From positions 1,116,001 to 1,180,000 of the forward strand of contig NZ_JAUTAZ010000001.1 in NCBI RefSeq assembly GCF_030818905.1: DNA of 64,000 nucleotides. Direction: 5' to 3'. The translations under genes and the position numbers were made by a program. The notes beneath the pieces were generated by a model, which was given only the letters and a program-made list of their open reading frames with translations, did no database searches and had not been told where the DNA came from. Shown in pieces: positions 32,572-39,853 of the stretch. This stretch comes from Microbacterium sp. SORGH_AS_0888. GTDB taxonomy: Bacteria; Actinomycetota; Actinomycetes; Actinomycetales; Microbacteriaceae. Numbering within the stretch: position 1 is the first letter of the stretch; the number at the start of each line of letters is the position of its first letter.

Positions 32572-34353
32572 ATGTTTGGTCCTGTGCAGGCGAAACCCGC
32601 GAACGACCTGTTCATCAACCTCGCCCTCGGCGCGATCGTCACAGCTGCCTGCTTCGCCGGTCTCCTGCGTGTTGCGGGGTCGGTGACGGCGTTCCTCGCC
32701 GGGCTCCCGCAGCCCACCGGCGGTGTCAGCTCCGGCATCGCCGTCCTCGCCTCACCCCTCGACCCCGGGGCCGCGTTGGGGGCGGCGGGGCTGAACGCGT
32801 TTCTGTACTGGCTCGTCGTCGCTGTCTTCCTCACCGCCCTCACCGCGGCGGGATTCTTCATCGCCCGCGCGATCCTCCGAGGCCGGGGCCGGGTCGATCC
32901 GCATCGGCTCGCCGGTACCGCAACCGGTGCGGAGGCCGCCGCGGTCGCGTCCCGGAAGGCGCTGGTGAAGAAGGCCGCGACCTTGCGGCCATCCCTCGCA
33001 GGCGAGAAGGCGCAGCCCGAGGACGTCGGATATCTGCTGGGGACGTCGAAGGGCGGGCAGGTGTGGGCGACGGTCGAGGACTCGATCCTCCTCATCGGGC
33101 CGCCCCGGTCGGGCAAGGGACTGCATGTGGTGATCAACGCGATCCTCGACGCGCCCGGGGCGGTAATCACGACCTCCACCCGGCCCGACAACCTCACCGC
33201 CACGCTCAAAGCCCGACAGAAGAAGGGTGAGGTGGCGGTGTTCGATCCGCAGCATCTCGCGCCAGGGCTGCCGGCAGGGATGCGGTGGTCGCCGGTGCGG
33301 GGCTGCCAGGACCCGCTGACGGCGATGATCCGCGCGAAAGGACTGGCGACCGCGACCGGGTTTGGCGGGGTGCAGGACGCCGGGTTCTGGGAAGGGAAGA
33401 CCACCGCAGCGATCCAAGCGCTCCTGCACGCCGCGGCACTCGACGGGCGGGATGCGAAGACCCTCTACCAGTGGGCTCTCAATCCGACGCTCGCCGCCGA
33501 CGCCGTCCGGATCCTCTCCTCCCACCCCGACGCCGCCGAAGGCTGGGCGGACAGCCTGGATGCGATGGTGCAGTCCGATCCGCGCACGAGGGACTCGATC
33601 TGGCAGGGCGTCTCCCTCGCCTTCGCGGCGCTGGCCGATCCCCGCGTCCTCGACGCCGTCTCACCCGCACAAGGTGAGGAGTTCGATCCGGAGACGTTCC
33701 TCCTCGGCAACGGCACCCTCTACCTCCTCGCCACGGGAGCGGGGGCCGGCGCATCGTCGGCGCTGGTGGCGGCGTTCATTGAAGACCTCGTCGAGACAGC
33801 CCGGAAGATCGCCGCCCGCTCCCCGGGCGCGCGGATGGACCCGCCGCTGCTGCTCGCCCTGGACGAGATCGGGAACCTCGCACCGTTGCCCAGCCTTCCG
33901 ACGTTGATGGCCGAAGGCGGCGGCACCGGCATCACCTCGCTGCCCGTGCTGCAGTCTTTGGCGCAGGCGCGGGAGAAGTGGGGTGAGAACCAGGCGAACG
34001 CGATCTGGGACGCCTCCATCGTGAAGATCATCCTCGGCGGCGCCTCCAACTCCCGCGACCTCCAGGACCTGTCCACGCTGATCGGGGACAGGGATGAGAC
34101 CACCGACTCCGTCACCACCGACGCGTACGGCGCGCACTCGAACCAGCGGTCGATCCGGCGAGTGCCGATCCTCCCGCCCGACGTGCTGCGCACCCTCCCG
34201 TTCGGCACCGGAGTCGTGATGCTCCGCACCGCACGCCCCATCATCACCCGCCTTCGCCCCTGGCCGGCCAGGCCCGACGCCGACGCCCTGAAGGCGCAGC
34301 GGGGCGAGATCGAGAAGGCCCTCCAGGCCGGCACGACGCCGGCGGCGGAGTGA
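32572..34353 (+). CDS. VirD4/TraG-type coupling protein
   Basis: A 593-residue ATPase that delivers the DNA-protein complex to the channel. Two transmembrane helices are at about residues 15-45 and 80-103. Walker A is IGPPRSGKGLH at about 174-184 and Walker B is LLLALDEIGNLAPLP near residue 425, followed by GITSLPVLQSLAQ, the TraG/VirD4 signature. AGGAAGG lies upstream of the ATG. It is the firmest sign that the element can move DNA between cells, or be mobilised. Confidence 0.93.
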   Translation: MFGPVQAKPANDLFINLALGAIVTAACFAGLLRVAGSVTAFLAGLPQPTGGVSSGIAVLASPLDPGAALGAAGLNAFLYWLVVAVFLTALTAAGFFIARAILRGRGRVDPHRLAGTATGAEAAAVASRKALVKKAATLRPSLAGEKAQPEDVGYLLGTSKGGQVWATVEDSILLIGPPRSGKGLHVVINAILDAPGAVITTSTRPDNLTATLKARQKKGEVAVFDPQHLAPGLPAGMRWSPVRGCQDPLTAMIRAKGLATATGFGGVQDAGFWEGKTTAAIQALLHAAALDGRDAKTLYQWALNPTLAADAVRILSSHPDAAEGWADSLDAMVQSDPRTRDSIWQGVSLAFAALADPRVLDAVSPAQGEEFDPETFLLGNGTLYLLATGAGAGASSALVAAFIEDLVETARKIAARSPGARMDPPLLLALDEIGNLAPLPSLPTLMAEGGGTGITSLPVLQSLAQAREKWGENQANAIWDASIVKIILGGASNSRDLQDLSTLIGDRDETTDSVTTDAYGAHSNQRSIRRVPILPPDVLRTLPFGTGVVMLRTARPIITRLRPWPARPDADALKAQRGEIEKALQAGTTPAAE

Positions 34354-34367
34354 TCCGGGGTGGGCTT

Positions 34368-34382
34368 CGTACCTGTCGGTTA
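34368..34382 (+). promoter_or_regulatory. Element motif CGTACCT, site 12
   Basis: CGTACCTGTCGGTTA, 43 bases before the ATG at 34426. Confidence 0.45.
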
Positions 34383-34425
34383 GCCCCGCCCCGCCGGGCG
34401 GGCGTGATCGACAAGGAGAGCAGTC

Positions 34426-34947
34426 ATGGTGATCCGCACGAAGGAGTCCCTCTCGGGTTTCGTCGCTTCCGACCCGGAGCTGACGTTCACCAGCAAGGGC
34501 GATGCCCGCCTGTACCTGCGGGTCGGGCAGCCGCAGGTGAAGTTCGAAGACGACGGCACGTTCACGCAGCTGGACCCGACGTTCACGGACCTGGTGATGT
34601 TCCGCAAGTCCGCCGAACGCGCCCACGACCAGTTCCGCAAGGGCGACAACTTCATCGCCGAGGGCGAGACCCGCACCTACACCGGCCAGGACGGTGCCGA
34701 GCGCGAGCAGTTCGTCGCCTCCCGCATCGGGCACGACAACAACATCACCCGCTACAGCGTCGACCGCACCCCGCCCCAACGCGACGGCGCCGAACGCGAG
34801 ACCCCGGGTCGGGAGACGGCCTCCCGGGAGCCGGCCGCGCAGGAGACAGCGCAGCAGGCGGTCGCGGCGCGGGAGGCGGCGCTGGAGCCCGACCCGGAGC
34901 CTTCCGCGAGCACGACCAGCGTGCAGCGCGAAGCCCTCACCCGATAA
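34426..34947 (+). CDS. Single-stranded DNA-binding protein (element type)
   Basis: A 173-residue protein. Residues 1-110 match the OB fold of SSB: LSGFVASDPELTFTSKGDARLYLRV at the start, FTDLVMFRKSAERAHDQFRKGDNFIAEGE in the middle. The C-terminal 60 residues are Glu/Arg-rich and lack the usual acidic DDIPF tip, so contacts with host replication proteins may differ. AAGGAGAG lies before the ATG. It would coat the transferred strand during conjugation. Confidence 0.85.
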   Translation: MVIRTKESLSGFVASDPELTFTSKGDARLYLRVGQPQVKFEDDGTFTQLDPTFTDLVMFRKSAERAHDQFRKGDNFIAEGETRTYTGQDGAEREQFVASRIGHDNNITRYSVDRTPPQRDGAERETPGRETASREPAAQETAQQAVAAREAALEPDPEPSASTTSVQREALTR

Positions 34948-35066
34948 GCCGCGGGTGCGGCGACCAGCCCAACGCCTCCACCTGGCCGCCACACCCGCAC
35001 CCTCCGACGCACCGAGTCCCGCACGGGCGCGGCCCTCGTTCTTCCTTTGACCCCATGGAGCTTCTG

Positions 35067-35726
35067 ATGAGCGACACCCCGACTCCACCGCCAGCCGAGG
35101 ACGAGCCGCCGGCCCCGCATCCGGGAACGATGCGTCCGGATGACCTGCCGCCGGAGATCGTGGCCGAGGCGAAGCGGATCGCGAAGGAACAGTTCACCTC
35201 GGAGATGACCCAGGTCCTGTCCGCCACGCCCCGGCCGATCAACTGGCGCACCCTCCCGCCTGGCGATCTCGAACGCGAGCTCCTCGAGCTGAACCAATGG
35301 GTCGACTGGCTCCGGCACACCTACGGGCTGCCCGCGCAGGTGGTCCCGCCGATGTGGCACCGGCACCCGGAGCTACTGTGGGAACTGTCCGCGCTGCGGC
35401 AGCACTGGCTGTTCTGCTTCGACCCCGCAGCCAAGGGCAACCAGGCACTCGCCTGGCACCACGACTTCGCCGTCGCACGCGAACGCCTCCGCGACTGGGT
35501 CACCATCTCCGGCACCCGCCTGGACCGGGACCGGCCCACACCCGTGGCCGCCTGGCCCGGCGGGGAAGCCGAGGGCTGGGTCGCGCCGGAGAGCACGGAG
35601 AAGCGAGTCATCGAACGCACCAAGGACTTCGTCGCCTTCGTCGAAGAACAGGTCACGTCACGGGTTGCCGAGCAGGACGCGACGATCCGGGAGATCGTGA
35701 ACATCGACTGGAGCGAGCGACCATGA
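35067..35726 (+). CDS. DUF4913 protein
   Basis: A 219-residue soluble protein. The conserved part (about residues 70-185) has LNQWVDWLRHTYGLPAQVVP, PPMWHRHPELLWELSALRQH and GNQALAWHHDFAVARERL, the DUF4913 pattern seen in actinobacterial conjugative elements. ATG 35067 has GGAG 6 bases upstream. It overlaps the excisionase start (ATGA). The function of the family is unknown; its constant place near the integrase suggests transfer or excision control. Confidence 0.82.
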   Translation: MSDTPTPPPAEDEPPAPHPGTMRPDDLPPEIVAEAKRIAKEQFTSEMTQVLSATPRPINWRTLPPGDLERELLELNQWVDWLRHTYGLPAQVVPPMWHRHPELLWELSALRQHWLFCFDPAAKGNQALAWHHDFAVARERLRDWVTISGTRLDRDRPTPVAAWPGGEAEGWVAPESTEKRVIERTKDFVAFVEEQVTSRVAEQDATIREIVNIDWSERP

Positions 35727-35932
35727 ACGAACACGCCCCCGATAGCCTCGTCTCCCCGCTGCGGGATAGCCGGGAGGTAGCCGCGTTCTTGCGGGTGTCA
35801 GAGTCCACGCTGTCGCGATGGCGGGCCGAGCGGAAAGGTCCCCCGTTCATCCGGATCGGCGGTGTGACCCGGTATCGCATCGAACAGGTCGAACGATGGC
35901 TGAATTCCCTTGATGCCGATGAGCACGGCTGA
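35723..35932 (+). CDS. Excisionase, AlpA/MerR-like helix-turn-helix
   Basis: A 69-residue DNA-binding protein: DSREVAAFLRVSESTLSRWR followed by the GPPFIRIGGVTRYR wing and an RWLNSL helix. This is the HTH_17 fold of recombination directionality factors. It overlaps both neighbours, the DUF4913 gene by 4 bases and the integrase start by about 20, so excisionase and integrase are made together. Confidence 0.88.
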   Translation: MNEHAPDSLVSPLRDSREVAAFLRVSESTLSRWRAERKGPPFIRIGGVTRYRIEQVERWLNSLDADEHG

Positions 35933-37145
35933 ACCGAGCGGTCCGCAGCCGGTGCCGCCGATCGGGGTGAAAGTCACCACCGATCTGGAACACCGCCCCT
36001 CCGGGATCCGCGCCCGTGCCCGCTGGATCGACCCACACACCAGGAAGCGAGTCACCCGCGCACTCGTCGTCCCCGATGAAGATGCCGCGGAAGAGTTCTT
36101 CACCGGGCTACGCGCGTCCGCGCGGCTCGGGATCGATACCCGCATCCCCCTCGCGGACTACGTCGAGATGATAGGTGACCGGTGGGCGCGCGGGCTGGAT
36201 CCGACCTCCACCCTCGACGGCTACAAGGTTGGGCTGCGTCTGCGGGTGCTTCCCGCGCTCGGGCATCTGCCGCTATCCGACATCAGTGCGGGCATGATCG
36301 ATCGCACCATCGACCAGTGGGAACTGCGCCACTCCGCATCGACGTTGAAGAACACGATCGCGCCGCTCGTGCGCGTGTTCGACGAAGCTGTCCGGGACGA
36401 GCTCATCGCCACCAACCCCGCCCGGCAACGCTCCCGCCGCAGCTTCGGGAAGTCCGCGCTGACCCTGGTCGAGAAAGACGCCTCGCCCAGGGCGCACGCG
36501 CTCCCGAACCTCCAGGCGCTGAACCAGCTCGCCGAACGTTGCGGGAGCGTGCACCAGTCATATTCCGATTTCGTCATGCTCTGCGCGCTCCTCGCCTCCC
36601 GCGGCTCGGAGGTCTCAGGCCTCCAAGTCGGAGACATCGACCACGACACCCGGATCGTCACGATCCGCAGGCAAACCTTCCCCGGCGCGGGAGGGCTCGT
36701 CACCAAGCAGACCAAGGGACGCGACATCCGCCGCGTCCCCGTCCTGGAACCCCTCGTCCCGATCCTCGAGCGCCTCACCACCGGCCGGGAGCCGGACGAG
36801 CGGCTCCTGACCGGGCCACGCGGCGGGGTGCTCACCACGGCGACCGTCCGCGACGCGACGAAATGGGACGACGTGGTCGCCGAGCTCGGACTGCCCAACC
36901 TCACCAGACACGGCCTCCGCCACACCGGAGCAACCTGGCTCGCCGACGCAGGAGTCCCCTTGCATGTGTTGCAAGGCATCCTCGGGCACAAGTCACTGGA
37001 GACCACGCGCGGATACCTCCACCCCGACCACCGGCACCTCGCCGATGCCGCAACACAGGCCAACGCGTTCCTCAACGCACAGACCGAAACCCCAGCCCAG
37101 GACGCGCCCTATGTGTCACGCCGCAGGCCGTCGCCGGGGCGGTAG
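35913..37145 (+). CDS. Tyrosine-type integrase
   Basis: A recombinase of about 410 residues that inserts and removes the element at tRNA-Pro. After an N-terminal arm-binding and core-binding part, the catalytic domain shows the first Arg in LASRGSEVSGL near residue 228, a Lys in the QTKGRDIRRVPV strand, HGLRH near residue 333, GHKS near 359 and the nucleophile Tyr in TTRGYLH near 367. Start is uncertain: ATG 35913 or 35919 (or TTG 35910), with no ribosome site, since it is coupled to the excisionase. The tRNA lies 178 bases downstream. Confidence 0.92.
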   Translation: MPMSTAEPSGPQPVPPIGVKVTTDLEHRPSGIRARARWIDPHTRKRVTRALVVPDEDAAEEFFTGLRASARLGIDTRIPLADYVEMIGDRWARGLDPTSTLDGYKVGLRLRVLPALGHLPLSDISAGMIDRTIDQWELRHSASTLKNTIAPLVRVFDEAVRDELIATNPARQRSRRSFGKSALTLVEKDASPRAHALPNLQALNQLAERCGSVHQSYSDFVMLCALLASRGSEVSGLQVGDIDHDTRIVTIRRQTFPGAGGLVTKQTKGRDIRRVPVLEPLVPILERLTTGREPDERLLTGPRGGVLTTATVRDATKWDDVVAELGLPNLTRHGLRHTGATWLADAGVPLHVLQGILGHKSLETTRGYLHPDHRHLADAATQANAFLNAQTETPAQDAPYVSRRRPSPGR

Positions 37146-37163
37146 AGGCGTGGAAAACGGGCT

Positions 37164-37200
37164 CCAGGTCCCGGCCAGGTCCCGGCTCTGGATAAGAGCC
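37164..37200. repeat. Tandem 11-bp repeat and hairpin downstream of integrase
   Basis: CCAGGTCCCGG occurs twice in direct succession (37164-37174 and 37175-37185), followed by the hairpin GGCTCT-GGATA-AGAGCC (37184-37200). Direct repeats between an integrase and its attachment site are usual for arm-type binding sites. Confidence 0.4.
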
Positions 37201-37284
37201 GCCGCCAGGGTTCCTCGGGGTGCACCGGCAAGGGGGCGCGGATGCTTCCATAAACCCTCCGAAAGCGGCCACAGGAACGACGAA

Positions 37285-37319
37285 GCCCCGACGAGAAATG
37301 GCTTCTCATCGGTGCTTTT
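37285..37319 (+). terminator. Terminator between integrase and tRNA-Pro
   Basis: The arms 37285-37297 and 37303-37315 form a 13-bp stem with two mismatches, followed by TTTT on the plus strand. It would stop integrase transcription before it runs antisense into the tRNA; it may also act for the tRNA from the other side. Confidence 0.65.
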
Positions 37320-37322
37320 CTG

Positions 37323-37396
37323 TCGGGATGACAGGATTTGAACCTGCGACCCCCTGACCCCCAGTCAGGTGCGCTACCAAGCTGCGCCACATCCCG
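37323..37396 (-). tRNA. tRNA-Pro (anticodon GGG)
   Basis: On the minus strand the acceptor stem CGGGATG/CATCCCG, D arm GCGCAGCTTGGTAGCGC, anticodon arm CCTGA-CTGGGGG-TCAGG with anticodon GGG, and T arm GCAGG-TTCAAAT-CCTGT form a complete cloverleaf. CCA is not encoded (the end reads ACAG). The integrase lies past its 3' end, so it is the attachment target or the copy rebuilt by the element. Confidence 0.92.
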
Positions 37397-37432
37397 TTGT
37401 TCACTTTTCAGGCTGAAACAGCCGCTAACCCA

Positions 37433-37476
<44 letters not shown>

Positions 37477-37544
37477 GTCGAGCTGCCCGCACGCGGACAA
37501 CTCCACTATCCTACCCGGTCCGAGCAGCCACGGCGAACGCGACC

Positions 37545-38735
37545 TCAGATGGCATGTTCGAAGCCGTTCCGGCGCCGTCGCACGACGGCATCCGCTTCCA
37601 CCGCAGCGACGACGAGCACCAGCAGGACAGCGGCGACCGCGTACTCGGCGACCGGCAGCATCCCGGCGAACAGGATCAGCACCGCTCCGCCCAGCACGGC
37701 GACGGAGGCGGGCACGGACAGCGAACCGCGCAGCACGAGAAGCCACGTGAACACGAGGAACACCGCGACGGGGATCGTGAGCGCGAGGCCGGCGGCCTCG
37801 GCGTCCAGATGAGCAGTGCCCAGGATGTGGTCGACCTCGACCTCGACGCCCGCCGAGACGGCACCCGCCGCGGCGAAGACGAGGTAGTGCCCGTAGCCGA
37901 AGAAGAAGCCGGCCCGCGACGACGTCAGCCGTTCCGCGGGCTCTCGGGCGAAGTAGATCCACCACATCCCTGCGGCGACCACGAGCCCCGACACCGCCAG
38001 CCACACCAGCTCTCCGACGTGCTCGCCCTCGCCCACGGCCTCGAAGATCGCCGTCGCCGACGCCAGCAGGCTCTCGCCCAGCAGGATCAGCGTGAACAGA
38101 CCGTACCGCTCCGCGATGTGGTGCGGGTGCCAGGGGGTCGCCCGGCGCGACTCCGCGATGACCGGCACCGCGATCTCGGCCACCATCAGCACGAAGAAGG
38201 TGATTAACTGCCACCGCGCGTCGAGCAGGTAGATCCGTGCGACCCACAGCACCTGCACGATCGTGATGCCGACCGCGAACGTCCACGCCGTCGCCCGGTA
38301 CCCGGGGTCCGACACCGCCGCCCGCACCCACTGCGCGACCATCGCCAACCGCATAATGACGTAGCCCCACGTGACCCAGAAGAAGTCCTGCGAGACCATC
38401 GCATCGTGGATGCCCGCGGCGAGCACGAGCACACCGCCCATCTGCACGATCGTCACGATCCGATACGCCCAGTCGTCCGTGTCGAACGCGGACGCGAACC
38501 ACGTGAAGTTCACCCAGGCCCACCAGATCGCGAAGAAGACCATGAGGTACGAGAGCACGCCGTCACCGATGTGCCCCTCGGCCAGCAGATGGTGGAGATT
38601 CACCGAGGCCTGCGACACCGCGACCACGAAGACGAGGTCGAAGAGCAGCTCGAGCGGGGTCGCGACGCGGCCGCGGGCGGAGTTGTCGCGGGCGCGCACG
38701 CGACGCAGCCCGAGGATGCCGAGGCTCGAAGTCAT
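37545..38735 (-). CDS. Low-temperature-requirement A (LtrA) family membrane protein
   Basis: A 396-residue membrane protein with about ten transmembrane helices. The N-terminal ATPLELLFDLVFVVAVSQAS is the LtrA signature, followed by FFAIWWAWVNFTWFASAFD and, near the middle, HIAERYGLFTLILLGESLLA. Biochemical role is unknown; the Listeria namesake supports growth in the cold. ATG 38735 is chosen because CATAAT lies 7 bases upstream, giving a leaderless mRNA; a longer form from 38798 would overlap the divergent gene. Confidence 0.88.
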   Translation of the reverse strand: MTSSLGILGLRRVRARDNSARGRVATPLELLFDLVFVVAVSQASVNLHHLLAEGHIGDGVLSYLMVFFAIWWAWVNFTWFASAFDTDDWAYRIVTIVQMGGVLVLAAGIHDAMVSQDFFWVTWGYVIMRLAMVAQWVRAAVSDPGYRATAWTFAVGITIVQVLWVARIYLLDARWQLITFFVLMVAEIAVPVIAESRRATPWHPHHIAERYGLFTLILLGESLLASATAIFEAVGEGEHVGELVWLAVSGLVVAAGMWWIYFAREPAERLTSSRAGFFFGYGHYLVFAAAGAVSAGVEVEVDHILGTAHLDAEAAGLALTIPVAVFLVFTWLLVLRGSLSVPASVAVLGGAVLILFAGMLPVAEYAVAAVLLVLVVAAVEADAVVRRRRNGFEHAI

Positions 38736-38742
38736 GCCGACG

Positions 38743-38764
38743 ATTATGCCGAGCGCGGTAGCGT
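38743..38764. promoter_or_regulatory. Divergent promoters, both probably leaderless
   Basis: On the minus strand CATAAT (38748-38743) lies 7 bases before the LtrA ATG; on the plus strand TAGCGT (38759-38764) lies 6 bases before the ATG at 38771. Both spacings place the transcript start at the start codon. No -35 box is assigned. Confidence 0.45.
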
Positions 38765-38770
38765 GAGCGA

Positions 38771-39472
38771 ATGCGCATCGCCGGTTCGACCCCCGCACGG
38801 GGCCGCTGGTGGGGCTTCCTCCCCTACGCGACCCTCAGCGCCGTGCACGTGGGCGCCCTTGCGGTCGATGCGGAACCGCTCGCGTCATTCACGAAGCTCA
38901 CCCTGATGCCGCTTCTCGCCCTCGCCCTCCTCTGGGCGGGCCGAGGAACGTCGTGGGGAACGCCCTTCGCCCTGCTGTTCGCCGCGCTCGCCTTCTCCTG
39001 GCTCGGCGACGGTGCGGCGACCTTCTTCCCGTTCGCCCCCACCGTCCCCGCGATGCTCCTCTGCTTCGGAGCGGCGCACATCTGTTACCTCGTGCTGTTC
39101 TCCCGCCGGCTCGCGCGACGCCGCTTGCCCCGCTGGAGCGCGGTCTACGCACTGTGGTGGATCGGGATGCTGCTGCTCCTCGGCCCTGCGCTGCTCCCCG
39201 CCGGCGGCGTCGGGCTCCTCGTCGGCGTCGCCGTCTACGGACTTCTCCTGGCGGCGACCGCCGCGACCGCCGCCCGCTGCACACCGGCGATCGCCCTCGG
39301 AGGCGCGCTGTTCCTGTGCTCGGACACCGTGCTGGCGTTCCGGCTCTTCACCCCCGACTCGATGCCGGGCTGGACCAGCCCGCTCGTCATGGTCGCGTAC
39401 TGCCTGGGCCAGGGTCTGCTCGTCGCCGGCAGCGCCGCGCTGCTCGTCCACCGCCCGGAGGTCCCACGATGA
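38771..39472 (+). CDS. YhhN/TMEM86-family membrane protein (lysoplasmalogenase-like)
   Basis: A 233-residue membrane protein with about seven hydrophobic helices. FTKLTLMPLLALALL near residue 40 and FSWLGDGAATF near residue 78, with the conserved Asp after the GD pair, are the YhhN pattern, as is the GGALFLCSDTVLAFRLF segment near residue 178 (conserved Ser-Asp). Eukaryotic relatives cleave lysoplasmalogens; the bacterial substrate is uncertain. Its stop overlaps the start of the S4-domain gene. Confidence 0.85.
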   Translation: MRIAGSTPARGRWWGFLPYATLSAVHVGALAVDAEPLASFTKLTLMPLLALALLWAGRGTSWGTPFALLFAALAFSWLGDGAATFFPFAPTVPAMLLCFGAAHICYLVLFSRRLARRRLPRWSAVYALWWIGMLLLLGPALLPAGGVGLLVGVAVYGLLLAATAATAARCTPAIALGGALFLCSDTVLAFRLFTPDSMPGWTSPLVMVAYCLGQGLLVAGSAALLVHRPEVPR

Positions 39473-39846
39473 CGGATGCCGCGACCGCTGTCCGCGTCGA
39501 TGTCTGGCTCTGGGCGATCCGCGTCTACAAGACTCGATCCGCCGCCACGACGGCCTGCCGCGCCGGGCACGTCCGTGTCGGCGGCGACCGCGCGAAGGCC
39601 GCGCAGCCGGTGCGGGTGGGAGACGAGCTGCGCGTGCGCATCCAGGGCTTCGACCGCATCCTCGTCGTCCGTCAGCTGCTGACCAAGCGGGTCGGCGCAC
39701 CCGTGGCTGCGACCGCCTACGACGACCTCACCCCTCCGCCCCCGCCCCGGGAGCTGACGGCGTCCGTGCCGGTGCGCGACCGCGGCGCCGGCCGTCCCAC
39801 CAAGCGCGAACGGCGCGACATCGACCGGCTCCGCGGTCGCGACTGA
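39469..39846 (+). CDS. S4-domain RNA-binding protein, Hsp15 (HslR)-like
   Basis: A 125-residue protein. The S4 domain begins at residue 8: VRVDVWLWAIRVYKTRSAAT and VRVGGDRAKAAQPVRVGDEL, then a basic tail with RPTKRERRDIDRLR. Hsp15 proteins bind 50S subunits with stalled nascent chains. ATG 39469 overlaps the stop of the YhhN gene. Confidence 0.87.
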   Translation: MTDAATAVRVDVWLWAIRVYKTRSAATTACRAGHVRVGGDRAKAAQPVRVGDELRVRIQGFDRILVVRQLLTKRVGAPVAATAYDDLTPPPPPRELTASVPVRDRGAGRPTKRERRDIDRLRGRD

Positions 39847-39853
39847 GCCGGGA

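Larger units (their letters stand above)
12661..37396. mobile_element. Integrative and conjugative element next to tRNA-Pro(GGG), left end unresolved
   Basis: The stretch holds an integrase and excisionase beside a tRNA gene, a coupling protein, a VirB4 ATPase, VirB6- and VirB2-like membrane proteins, a secreted M23 peptidase, SSB, Prim-Pol and ParB-like proteins, nearly all on the plus strand. Most of its transcription units begin after the same CG(C/T)ACCT motif, first at 12661 and last at 34368, which gives an internal marker for its extent. The right end lies at the tRNA. The left attachment site was not found, so the element could be larger than shown and might even include the biosynthetic genes on the left. 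Confidence 0.75.
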
